From NCBI GenBank assembly GCA_035461525.1, contig DATHVD010000042.1:1-8140 (forward strand): a stretch of 8,140 nucleotides of DNA, given 5' to 3'. Below the pieces are notes generated by a model, which was not told the DNA's origin, ran no database searches, and saw only the letters and a program-made list of their open reading frames with translations. Source of the stretch: JAIBJN01 sp035461525. GTDB lineage: Bacteria; Actinomycetota; Thermoleophilia; Gaiellales; Gaiellaceae. Made by a program: the position numbers and the translations under genes. Positions 1-5,920 of this stretch are shown piece after piece. Every line of letters begins with the position of its first letter. Positions within the stretch are counted from its first letter, which is position 1.

Positions 1-201
1 GGTCTTGCGCCTCGCCAGACAATAAACATCCGCATTTGGAGGACTTTAGGCGGACGAGGACTCGAACCCGCGAGCGCCAATGAAATTGGTGATCAGCGAA
101 TAAGCACGCCCCTAAGCTCTGGCGTCAGGGTGACGACCGGCGTCTATTGTCGCACCAGAATCCTGCTCAGCGGCTACTTTCTACCAGTCGATGGGCATGT
201 A

Positions 202-221
202 GCGAGGGTCCCGACCCGCGC
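202..221. repeat. Imperfect hairpin, 8 pairs with one mismatch
   Basis: GCG-A-GGGTC / GACCC-G-CGC pair around a very short centre. The stem is GC-rich and no T-run follows on either strand, so a classical intrinsic terminator is unlikely. It lies 6 bases before a second stem-loop. Confidence 0.35.
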
Positions 222-227
222 CTCGAG

Positions 228-246
228 AAACGGCTTGTAGCCGTTT
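228..246. repeat. Perfect 7-bp stem-loop with 5-base loop
   Basis: AAACGGC at 228-234 pairs with GCCGTTT at 240-246 around the loop TTGTA. Only three T follow on either strand, so it is at best a weak terminator. It could equally be part of a structured leader of the downstream glycosyltransferase gene, or a protein site. Confidence 0.45.
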
Positions 247-316
247 GCGAGGTCGATTCGGCTTGGCGAAGGCGATACGTCATGTCTCCCGCCTGATTGC
301 CTCGGGATGAACATCA

Positions 317-353
317 CGTCTTCACGCTCCCCGAAAGCGTTCGCAGAAGGACG
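317..353 (+). repeat. Bulged stem-loop in the glycosyltransferase leader
   Basis: CGTCTTC at 317-323 pairs with GAAGGACG at 346-353 with a single bulged G. Inside it, ACGCT at 324-328 pairs with AGCGT at 336-340. The GAAGGA ribosome-binding-like hexamer at 346-351 would be held in the stem. This could gate translation of the leader peptide or glycosyltransferase downstream. No experiment or alignment supports it, so it remains a structural reading only. Confidence 0.3.
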
Positions 354-359
354 AAGCTC

Positions 360-380
360 GTGCACGTAGTGTCATGGTGA
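360..380 (+). other. Possible 6-codon leader peptide coupled to the glycosyltransferase start
   Basis: GTG at 360 opens a short frame (MHVVSW then TGA at 378-380), 8 bases after GAAGGA at 346-351. The stop overlaps the in-frame ATG at 380 of the glycosyltransferase as TGATG. That arrangement is typical of translational coupling, and the large gene itself has no ribosome-binding site at normal spacing. A frame this short can easily arise by chance. Confidence 0.2.
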
Positions 381-1981
381 TGGCAGGGAAAACGTCTGGC
401 GAGCATGCGTTGAGCGAGCGACTGGGCCGGGTGGCGATGGGCCTCCTCTTCTACCCTCGTGGCGGGTCGGCCCAAGTCGTGCGCTACTTAGCCCGCGCGC
501 TCCCGCGGGTGGGCTGGGACGTCTCTCTTGCCTGCGGTTCGCTCGGGTCACCCGGCGAGGGCTCCCACGCCGCCACCTTCTACGCCGGGCTCGCCGCGAC
601 GGTAGCCGACTTCACTCCGGCGCTTTCTGCCTTTCGGCAGGGTGAGGATGCGATGGCGGCGCCCGTACCTCTCCATCCGTCCTATGAGGCGCGCCCCGGA
701 GCTCCCGACAGGCCTTTCGCCGCGCTCTCACCCGAGCTCGCCGAGCACCAGGTGCGCGCCTGGGAGGATGTGCTCGTCGGCGCCGGCTTCGACGGCGCCG
801 ACCTCTTCCACCTCCACCACCTGACACCGCTCCACGACGCAGTTGCCCGTCACTGGCCGGAGCGCCCGCTTGTCACGCACCTGCACGGCACCGAGCTGAA
901 GATGCTCGACGAGACCGCCCGCCTCTCGGCGCTCGCCGCCTCGCTCGGCAAGGATCTCGCGGGGATGGCCGCGCGCGAGGAGGCCGGTCGCCTGCCGGCG
1001 GGCGACCGGCTCGGTGCGGAGGACCGGGAGCTCCTGGGGCGCACCCGCTGGGCGCTCTGGCGTTTCGGCGACCATTGGGCCGAGCGCCTGCGAGCGGCCG
1101 CCGGCCGGAGTGACCGTCTGATCTGCATCTCGCCCCACGACCGTCACGAGGCGCAGCGCCTACTCAGCGTGCGGCCCGAGACGGTCGAGGTGATCCCGAA
1201 CGGCGTGGACACCGAGCGCTTCCACCGCCGGGAGCTCAGCCTCGAGGAGCGCCTCGTTCTCCTGCGCCGCTGGCTCGTCGACGACCCGCGGGGCTGGGAC
1301 GACTCGGGTCGACCCGGGAGCATTCGTTACGCAGCGGCTGCACTCGAGGCGTTCGTCGACCAGCACAGCGGCGGCCCGGCGCCCGTCCTTCTCTTCGTCG
1401 GCCGCTTCCTGGCCTTCAAGCGCGTGCCGCTCCTCGTGCGCGCCTACGCCCGCGCGCGGCCCCGCTTCTCCGTCCCGGCGCCGCTGCTCGTCTGGGGCGG
1501 CTCGCCCGGAGAGTGGGAAGGGGAGCATCCCTATGCGGTCGCCGAGCGGGAGGGCATCGAGGGCGTCTTCTTCGGCGGCTGGCGCGGACACGATGAGCTC
1601 CCGCTCGGGCTCGCCTGCGCGAGCCTCCTCGTGGGGCCATCCGTCGATGAGCCCTTCGGCCAGGTCTTCCTCGAGGCGATGTCGTGTGGCGTCCCAGTGA
1701 TCGCGACGCGCTCGGGCGGGCCGCCGTCGTTCGTGAACACCGTGCGAGGGAGGCCGAACGGCTGGCTCGTCCCCCCCGACGACGTCGATGCGCTGGCCGA
1801 TGCTCTCGTGGAGGCCGTGAACAACGAGACGGGGCGGCGGAAGCGCGCCGAGAACGCCTACGAGCAGATTCGCGATCCCTACTCCTGGCACACGCTCGTC
1901 CGCCGCTTCGCCGCGGTGTACGACGAGTTGCTGCGTCGTCCGAGGGCGCTCGGAGGCGCGGGGCCACCCGAACAGGTGTGA
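374..1981 (+). CDS. GT4-family glycosyltransferase (GT-B fold), 535 aa
   Basis: Retaining glycosyltransferase of the GT4 type, expected to move a sugar from a nucleotide-sugar donor onto an unknown acceptor in the cytoplasm or at the membrane face. The N-terminal Rossmann half opens with a glycine loop (LLFYPRGGSAQVV, about residues 24-36) and includes THLHGTELKML (about 167-177). The hinge IPNGVDTERF (about 273-282) leads to the C-terminal half, with LLFVGRFLAFKRV (about 338-350) and the donor-binding EX7E motif EPFGQVFLE (E426 and E434). At 535 residues it is longer than a usual GT4 enzyme (350-450); extra sequence lies at about residues 180-245 and 283-335. There is no signal peptide or membrane segment. 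ATG 374 gives the longest product; ATG 380, GTG 431 and ATG 437 are in-frame alternatives, and 437 starts just before the glycine loop. It stands alone, 141 bases before the next gene. Family is sure, substrate unknown. Confidence 0.9.
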   Translation: MVMAGKTSGEHALSERLGRVAMGLLFYPRGGSAQVVRYLARALPRVGWDVSLACGSLGSPGEGSHAATFYAGLAATVADFTPALSAFRQGEDAMAAPVPLHPSYEARPGAPDRPFAALSPELAEHQVRAWEDVLVGAGFDGADLFHLHHLTPLHDAVARHWPERPLVTHLHGTELKMLDETARLSALAASLGKDLAGMAAREEAGRLPAGDRLGAEDRELLGRTRWALWRFGDHWAERLRAAAGRSDRLICISPHDRHEAQRLLSVRPETVEVIPNGVDTERFHRRELSLEERLVLLRRWLVDDPRGWDDSGRPGSIRYAAAALEAFVDQHSGGPAPVLLFVGRFLAFKRVPLLVRAYARARPRFSVPAPLLVWGGSPGEWEGEHPYAVAEREGIEGVFFGGWRGHDELPLGLACASLLVGPSVDEPFGQVFLEAMSCGVPVIATRSGGPPSFVNTVRGRPNGWLVPPDDVDALADALVEAVNNETGRRKRAENAYEQIRDPYSWHTLVRRFAAVYDELLRRPRALGGAGPPEQV

Positions 1982-2064
1982 GCGATCCGTGCAGGCGTGG
2001 TCCGGCAGTCATTGAGGGGAGGGGGTGCCGAGGTGGGGACTCGCGCGCCCTGGCTCGTCACGGT

Positions 2065-2115
2065 CGTCAGGCGGTACGCTCGGCTCGGAGCGGCCGAGAC
2101 CCATGCACCCTGACG
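2065..2115. repeat. Inverted repeat upstream of the thiolase-like gene
   Basis: CGTCAGG at 2065-2071 and CCTGACG at 2109-2115 are perfect 7-base inverted arms 37 bases apart. GTCAC just outside the left arm and GTGAC overlapping the right arm add a little more, with 4 extra bases on the left. The right arm ends 7 bases before the GTG start at 2123. Between the arms lies TACGCT (2075-2080), which fits an actinobacterial -10 pattern TANNNT. This could be a promoter flanked by regulator half-sites. Short arms in GC-rich DNA also occur by chance. Confidence 0.25.
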
Positions 2116-2122
2116 TGACTCC

Positions 2123-3256
2123 GTGAGCCGCGAGGCGCTCATCGTGGGAGCGGGCGAGACGCCCTACGTCCGGCATCCCGGCGAGGCCGCGACGACCCCG
2201 CGGCTGGCGGCGCAGGCGGCTCGCGCTGCGCTCGCGAGTGCCGGGCTCGCGCCGCGGGACGTCGACGGCCTCGGCGTCGCGTCCTTCTCACTCGCGCCCG
2301 ACCGCGCGATCGACCTCGCGTTCCGGCTCGGGCTCCGGCCACGCTGGCTCATGGACGGTATGACCGGCGGCGCCTCCGGGATCGACATGCTCCAGCACGC
2401 GCGCCGGGCGATCGAGGCGGGAGACGCGAGCGCCATTCTCCTCGTTGCCGCCGACCGCTTCGGCGACGACGACTTCGTCCGTCTCGTCGACGAGTTCAAC
2501 ACGGCGACGCGCGACTACCTCGCTCCCATCCCGGCCGGCGGGCCGAACGCGCTCTTCGCCCTGCTAGCGCTGCGGCACATGCGGGCGACGGGCCTCGATC
2601 GCTCGGCCTACGGCGCCGTCGCCGTGGCCCAGCGGGAATGGGCCGCGGGCAACCCGAACGCCGCCTACCGAAAGCCGCTCACGCTGAAGGCCTATCTCGA
2701 GGCCCCGGTCGTCGCGGACCCGCTCACGATCTACGACTGCGTCCCTGTCGTGGCCGGCGCCGACGCGATCGTGCTGGCCGCCGAGGGCGAGAGCCCGGTA
2801 CGGGTCAGGGCGCTGGCCGCGCTCCACAACGCCGACCACCAGGACGGCGACGGGCTCACGACCGGTCTCCGCGAGCTTCGGGACGGCCTGTGGGCAGAGG
2901 CGTCGGCAGGCCCCGACGAGGTGGACGTCGTCTCCGTCTACGACGACTACACGGCGATGGTGCTCGTCCAGCTCGAGGACCTCGGCTTCGTCCGCGACGG
3001 GGATCTAGAGCGGCTCGTCGGCGAGCGGATCGTGCCGCGGTCCCTTCCCGTCAACACCTCCGGCGGGCAACTCTCCGCGGGCCAGGCCGGCGCCGCCGGA
3101 GGGATGCACGGGCTCGTCGAGGTGGTGACCCAGCTGCGCGGCAACGCGGGCTCCCGCCAGGTCGCGGACGCGCGCCTCGGCGTCGTCGCCGGCTACGGCA
3201 TGGTGGCCTACCGCTACGGCGCGTGCGCGAACGCCGCGGTCTTGGAGCGGGCTTGA
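2123..3256 (+). CDS. Thiolase-fold protein of the SCP-x/Ltp2 type lacking Cys and His, 377 aa
   Basis: Thiolase-superfamily protein, closest in features to non-condensing members that work with a DUF35 partner, such as the Ltp2 retro-aldolases acting on acyl-CoA. The N-terminal IVGAGETPYVRHPG (7-20) is the usual opening of the SCP-x group. Where thiolases carry the nucleophilic Cys there is TGGASG (81-86) without Cys. DCVPVVAGADA (205-215) matches the conserved DxxPVxDGA region. NTSGGQLSAGQAGAAGG (311-327) is the NxxGG-GHPxGxxG motif with Gln-Ala for His-Pro. The C-terminus GYGMVAYRYGACANA (357-371) lacks the usual CxGGG. Y273, Y276, Y358, Y363 and Y365 are candidates for acid/base work. Classical thiolysis is therefore unlikely; C-C cleavage of a beta-hydroxyacyl-CoA is a reasonable guess. 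GTG 2123 is chosen because it sits directly before the conserved N-terminus; there is no Shine-Dalgarno sequence. The stop overlaps the TTG start of the DUF35 gene. Confidence 0.85.
   Translation: MSREALIVGAGETPYVRHPGEAATTPRLAAQAARAALASAGLAPRDVDGLGVASFSLAPDRAIDLAFRLGLRPRWLMDGMTGGASGIDMLQHARRAIEAGDASAILLVAADRFGDDDFVRLVDEFNTATRDYLAPIPAGGPNALFALLALRHMRATGLDRSAYGAVAVAQREWAAGNPNAAYRKPLTLKAYLEAPVVADPLTIYDCVPVVAGADAIVLAAEGESPVRVRALAALHNADHQDGDGLTTGLRELRDGLWAEASAGPDEVDVVSVYDDYTAMVLVQLEDLGFVRDGDLERLVGERIVPRSLPVNTSGGQLSAGQAGAAGGMHGLVEVVTQLRGNAGSRQVADARLGVVAGYGMVAYRYGACANAAVLERA
3244..3247 (+). promoter_or_regulatory. Ribosome-binding site supporting the TTG start at 3253
   Basis: GGAG lies 5 bases before TTG 3253, inside the last codons of the thiolase-like gene. 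It supports the rare TTG start, which no ATG or GTG in frame nearby would replace before the zinc ribbon. Confidence 0.45.
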
Positions 3257-3552
3257 GCGGCCTCCCCGTCTCCGCCTGCCGAGCCTGCGGGTGGCGGGGA
3301 TTCCCGGAGCGGATCTGGTGCCCCGCCTGCGGAGGCGGCGAAGTCGACGCGGTTCCCGCCGGCCCCGGAGTTGTCGAGGACGCGACGGCGGTCCGGCGTG
3401 CGCCGGGGCGGACGCTCGTCGAGCCGGTCCGCCTCGGCACGGTCGCGCTCGACGGAGGAGGCAGGGTGGTCGCGAGGCTCGAGGCCGAGCCGGGCGTGCG
3501 CGTCGGACTCTCCGTCGAGGACGGCGCCCCCGTCGCCCGCCCCGATGCGTGA
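3253..3552 (+). CDS. DUF35 zinc-ribbon/OB-fold acyl-CoA-associated protein, 99 aa
   Basis: Small partner protein of thiolase-type enzymes. DUF35 proteins bind an acyl-CoA through an OB fold and dock to their thiolase, as in ChsH2-Ltp2, the PhlACB acyltransferase and the archaeal thiolase-HMGCS complex. Here a rubredoxin-like knuckle is visible, CRACGWRGFPERIWCPACGG (residues 9-28), with CxxC pairs 11 residues apart. It is followed by short beta-rich sequence, including GTVALDGGGRVVARLEAE, that fits a minimal OB domain. At 99 residues it is shorter than the usual 130-140, so the OB fold may be trimmed. The TTG start overlaps the thiolase stop (TTGA), implying coupled translation and a 1:1 complex. 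The end overlaps the first possible start of the next gene. Family recognition rests on the zinc ribbon plus context. Confidence 0.8.
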   Translation: MSGLPVSACRACGWRGFPERIWCPACGGGEVDAVPAGPGVVEDATAVRRAPGRTLVEPVRLGTVALDGGGRVVARLEAEPGVRVGLSVEDGAPVARPDA

Positions 3553-3562
3553 AGATGCGGCG

Positions 3563-4348
3563 ATGCGGATCTGGTGGCAGAGCTTCGTCGATCTCGAGGA
3601 GAGCGGCGCCTACCGCGAGCGGCTGAGCGCCTACCTCGGCGACATCGCCGACCCGGGCACGGAGGTCTCGGTCGCCGGCATGAGCCCGCCCGTCCGGGGC
3701 TTCGGGCGGCTCGCGGAGCTCCGCTGCGGAGTCCTCGCCGTCGACAACGCCCTCGAGGCGGCGGAGCAGGGGTACGACGCCTTCGTCCTGGGGCACTTCC
3801 AGGACTCCGGCCTCTTCGAGGCCCGCTCCGGCGTCGACGTCCCCGTCGTCGGACTCGGCGAGTCGACGCTCCACTGGGCCGCGCAGCTCGGACGCCACCT
3901 CGCGCTCGTCTCGATCGACCCCGTGTTCGACCGCTTCCACCGCGAGCAGGCGGATCGCTACGGGCTGGGGTCCCGGGTCACGCACGTGACGGGGATGGGC
4001 GCCGTCGTCGAGGACTTCGGGCCTGCGTTCGCGGGGGACGAGGGCGCGCGCCGCGGGCTGCTCGATCACCTCCGCCGCCTCGTCGAGCCGCTCGTCGCGG
4101 ACGGCGCCGACGTCGTCGTCCCCGCCGGAGCGCTCCCCGGGCTCCTCTTCGCCGGCGAGCGCGGCCTCGCAGTCGCCGGAGCGCCGGTCGTGAACTGCGT
4201 CGCCGTCGCCCTCAAGCAGGCGGAGGTCGCCGTCAAGCTGCGCGGGCTCACCGGCCTCGGCCCGAGCCGGGGGCCGAGCTTTGCCGCCGCGCCGCCGGAG
4301 GCCGTGGAGGACTTCCGGCGCTTCGTCGCCGAGGGCCGCGGCCGGTAG
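3563..4348 (+). CDS. Asp/Glu/hydantoin-racemase-superfamily protein without catalytic Cys, 261 aa
   Basis: The fold is recognised from MRIWWQSFVD at the start (hydantoin racemases and relatives open this way), LGHFQDSGLFEARSGVDVPV (76-95), LVSIDPVF (115-122), ADVVVPAGALPGLLFA (182-197), and the tail APVVNCVAVALKQAEVAVKL (207-226). Classical members use two cysteines, one in the LGCxxDPGL loop and one in the LGCAGM loop. Here the first is His78 (GHFQDSGL) and the second loop is VPAGAL, with no Cys; C55 and C212 lie elsewhere. Ordinary two-thiol racemisation is therefore not expected. It may be an isomerase, lyase or decarboxylase on an acid produced by its neighbours. ATG 3563 is chosen because it fits the family N-terminus and has GAAG 8 bases upstream. 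ATG 3545 in the same frame would add six residues and overlap the DUF35 stop. Confidence 0.8.
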   Translation: MRIWWQSFVDLEESGAYRERLSAYLGDIADPGTEVSVAGMSPPVRGFGRLAELRCGVLAVDNALEAAEQGYDAFVLGHFQDSGLFEARSGVDVPVVGLGESTLHWAAQLGRHLALVSIDPVFDRFHREQADRYGLGSRVTHVTGMGAVVEDFGPAFAGDEGARRGLLDHLRRLVEPLVADGADVVVPAGALPGLLFAGERGLAVAGAPVVNCVAVALKQAEVAVKLRGLTGLGPSRGPSFAAAPPEAVEDFRRFVAEGRGR

Positions 4349-4369
4349 CACGTACCGACACGAGCGGGA

Positions 4370-4375
4370 TATCCT
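4370..4375 (+). promoter_or_regulatory. Possible -10 element before the regulator gene
   Basis: TATCCT matches the actinobacterial -10 pattern TANNNT and lies 12 bases before ATG 4388, in the only gap (39 bases) inside the plus-strand cluster before the regulator. It would give a leaderless or nearly leaderless mRNA, which fits the lack of a ribosome-binding site. No -35 is evident. Confidence 0.25.
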
Positions 4376-4388
4376 GTCGCACGCGACA
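4375..4388. promoter_or_regulatory. Perfect 14-base palindrome over the GntR start, candidate autoregulatory operator
   Basis: TGTCGC-AC-GCGACA is a perfect inverted repeat with 6-base arms, and its last base is the A of ATG 4388. GntR/FCD regulators bind short palindromes of about this size, often in front of their own gene. It abuts the possible -10 at 4370-4375, so bound protein would block transcription. Assignment to this regulator is inference. Confidence 0.4.
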
Positions 4389-5092
4389 TGACGCCTGCCT
4401 CGAGCGTCCGCAACCGGGAGCGGCCCGTGGTCGTCAGGCTCGACCTCAACGACCAGGTCTACGACGCGATCAAGGAGCGTCTGCTCACGCGCGAGTTCGG
4501 GGGCGGCGCGAAGATCAGCCTCCAGACGATCGCGGACGAGCTCGGCGTCTCGCGGAGCCCCGTCCACCACGCGCTCACGCGGCTGACGACGGAGGGTCTC
4601 GTCGTCAGCGAGCCGAGGGGCTACGTCGTCCGGCCGCTCACCGTGGAACTCATGGACGAGCTCCACGAGGCCCGTCTCGCGCTCGAACTCCACGCCGCGA
4701 GCCTCACGATCGGGACGCTCGACGAGGAGCGCCTCGCCCGCTTCCGCGGGCTGATGGACGAGACGATCAAGCCGGTCCGAGATCGGAAGTTTGTGGACGC
4801 CCGCGCCTACCTGCTCGCGAACGCCGCGTTCCACGAGTACCAGGTCGACCTCGCCGGCAACGCGACCATCTCCGAGATGTACCGGCGTCTCTGCGTCTTC
4901 CCGCTCCAGGAACGCGCCCTCCTCGGGCTCGGCGAGTCGGCTGCCGGGGATTCCGACGCAGAGCACCGGGCGATCGTCGATGCGTTCGAGCGCGCCGACG
5001 AGCCCGCGGCCCGGGAGGCGCTCCGTGCGAACGTGGAGACGGGGCGGCGGATCTCGCGCGCGGTGATCGAGCGGGCCGGCGGCGTCCTCTGA
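4388..5092 (+). CDS. GntR-family transcriptional regulator, FCD (FadR-like) subfamily, 234 aa
   Basis: DNA-binding repressor or activator that senses a small acid or related metabolite. The N-terminal winged helix runs from about residues 20 to 83, with the recognition region LQTIADELGVSRSPVHHALT (45-64) and wing EGLVVSEPRGYVVRPLT (69-85). From about 90 to 225 there is an all-helical FCD domain. FCD proteins usually hold a metal with one Asp and three His. Here the positions are N145 (NAAFH, where DxxxH is usual), H149, H193 (EHRAIVDA) and N215 (RANVETG, where RxHI/L is usual), so two ligands are Asn. Effector or metal binding is therefore probably altered. It sits between the racemase-like gene (39 bases upstream) and the alpha/beta-hydrolase-fold gene (17 bases downstream) and probably controls this cluster, itself included through the palindrome at its start. 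No ribosome-binding site is visible. Confidence 0.92.
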   Translation: MTPASSVRNRERPVVVRLDLNDQVYDAIKERLLTREFGGGAKISLQTIADELGVSRSPVHHALTRLTTEGLVVSEPRGYVVRPLTVELMDELHEARLALELHAASLTIGTLDEERLARFRGLMDETIKPVRDRKFVDARAYLLANAAFHEYQVDLAGNATISEMYRRLCVFPLQERALLGLGESAAGDSDAEHRAIVDAFERADEPAAREALRANVETGRRISRAVIERAGGVL

Positions 5093-5109
5093 GGCCCGAC
5101 GGGTCGTCC

Positions 5110-5913
5110 GTGGGGATCGACGTCGAGCGATGGTTCGTGCGGATCCCCGGCGGCGTCGTCCACTGCGCCGTGGTCGGAGAGGGCGAGCCCGTGCTGCTCC
5201 TGCACCAGACGCCGCGCTCGTGGGACGAGTACCGCGAAGTCCTCCCGCTGCTCGGCCGTCGCCGCCGGGCGATCGCGATGGACACGCCCGGATTCGGCGA
5301 CTCGACGCCCCTTCCACCCGGCGAAGACTCGATCGAGCGCTGGGCCGAGGCGGCGCGCGACGTGCTCGACGCGCTCGGCGCCCGCCCGGCGGCGGTCGTC
5401 GGCCACCACACGGGCGCCTACGTCGCCGCCGAGCTGGCGGTGGCGCATCCCGGCCACGTCCGGGCCGCGGTGCTGTCGTCGCTCGGGCTGTGCACGAGGG
5501 AGGAGCGGCTCGCGCAGCTGGAGGCGCCCCCTCCCGTGGACGAGGTCGCGCGCGCCGCCGACGGCTCCCACCTGGTCGAGCTCTGGCGCGGCAGGGCGCC
5601 TTTCTACCCGGCCGACGTCGGGCTGCTCGAGCGCTACCTGATCGACTGCCTCCGGGCCGGCGACCTCGCGGCCGAGGGACACCGGGTGGTTGCCCGCTAC
5701 CCAGCCGAAGAACGGGTCGGACGCATCGCGTGCCCGGTCCTGCTCGTCGGCGCGTCCGACGACCCCCACGCCTACCCGGGCCTGGGGCGGCTGCGCGCCG
5801 CGCTCCCGCGGGCGGAGGTCGCGGTTCTCGAGGGCGGGATGATCCCGCTGCCGGACGGGCTGCCCGGCCCCTTCGCGGCCGCGGTCGAAGGCTTCCTCGA
5901 CGGCCTCGACTAG
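5110..5913 (+). CDS. Alpha/beta-hydrolase-fold protein with altered triad (GHHTG), 267 aa
   Basis: The fold is clear from LLLHQTPRSWDEYREVLPLL (29-48, the oxyanion-loop strand), AIAMDTPGFGDST (54-66), the nucleophile elbow VVGHHTGAYVAAELA (96-110) and PVLLVGASDDPHAYP (209-223, acid D217 or D218). The elbow reads G-H-H-T-G, so His100 stands where Ser, Asp or Cys is normal. The place of the catalytic His, usually GGHxP, reads GGMIPLPDGLPGPFA (242-256), with M244. A serine-hydrolase mechanism is therefore unlikely. The fold may serve a cofactor-free lyase or isomerase reaction, or binding. The regular codon use and intact frame argue against decay. GTG 5110 is the best start, just ahead of the first beta-strand; only a distant GAGG (5091-5094) precedes it. 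It is the last plus-strand gene, and its stop is 7 bases from the stop of the convergent minus-strand gene. Confidence 0.82.
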   Translation: MGIDVERWFVRIPGGVVHCAVVGEGEPVLLLHQTPRSWDEYREVLPLLGRRRRAIAMDTPGFGDSTPLPPGEDSIERWAEAARDVLDALGARPAAVVGHHTGAYVAAELAVAHPGHVRAAVLSSLGLCTREERLAQLEAPPPVDEVARAADGSHLVELWRGRAPFYPADVGLLERYLIDCLRAGDLAAEGHRVVARYPAEERVGRIACPVLLVGASDDPHAYPGLGRLRAALPRAEVAVLEGGMIPLPDGLPGPFAAAVEGFLDGLD

Positions 5914-5920
5914 CGGCGGG

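Larger units (their letters stand above)
1..373. other. Lower-GC region without a convincing gene, several hairpins
   Basis: No reading frame here has the codon character of the genes downstream. The base composition is also different: 61-120 has about 55% G+C, whereas the gene cluster exceeds 70%. The stretch holds a short perfect hairpin (77-81/85-89), a T-arm-like sequence on the minus strand (58-68), three larger stem-loops (202-221, 228-246 and 317-353) and a possible leader peptide (360-380). A 63-codon minus-strand frame (174-365) has no recognisable motif. The region may be the 5' leader and promoter area of the glycosyltransferase joined to older, possibly transferred, non-coding DNA. 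I cannot tell which. Confidence 0.5.

Noticed and set aside
50..120. Complete tRNA gene on the minus strand
   Set aside because: The T-loop consensus is present, but the T-stem pairs poorly and no matching acceptor, D or anticodon stems can be drawn.
174..365. 63-codon minus-strand frame in the lower-GC flank
   Set aside because: No motif, no ribosome-binding site, no coding-like composition, and it contains the stem-loops at 202-246. I could not support a gene.
1982..2060. Intrinsic terminator after the glycosyltransferase
   Set aside because: I found no GC-rich hairpin followed by a T-run in this gap. Termination there may be factor-dependent.
3574..5109. Long plus-strand extension ahead of the alpha/beta protein at 5110
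   Set aside because: It is an Arg-rich shadow of the racemase-like and GntR genes in another frame. Recognisable alpha/beta-fold sequence begins only after 5110.
3005..5317. 770-codon open frame on the minus strand
   Set aside because: It lies antisense to five well-recognised plus-strand genes, is rich in Arg/Gly/Pro/Ala, and shows no domain. Long open antisense frames are normal in DNA with this G+C.
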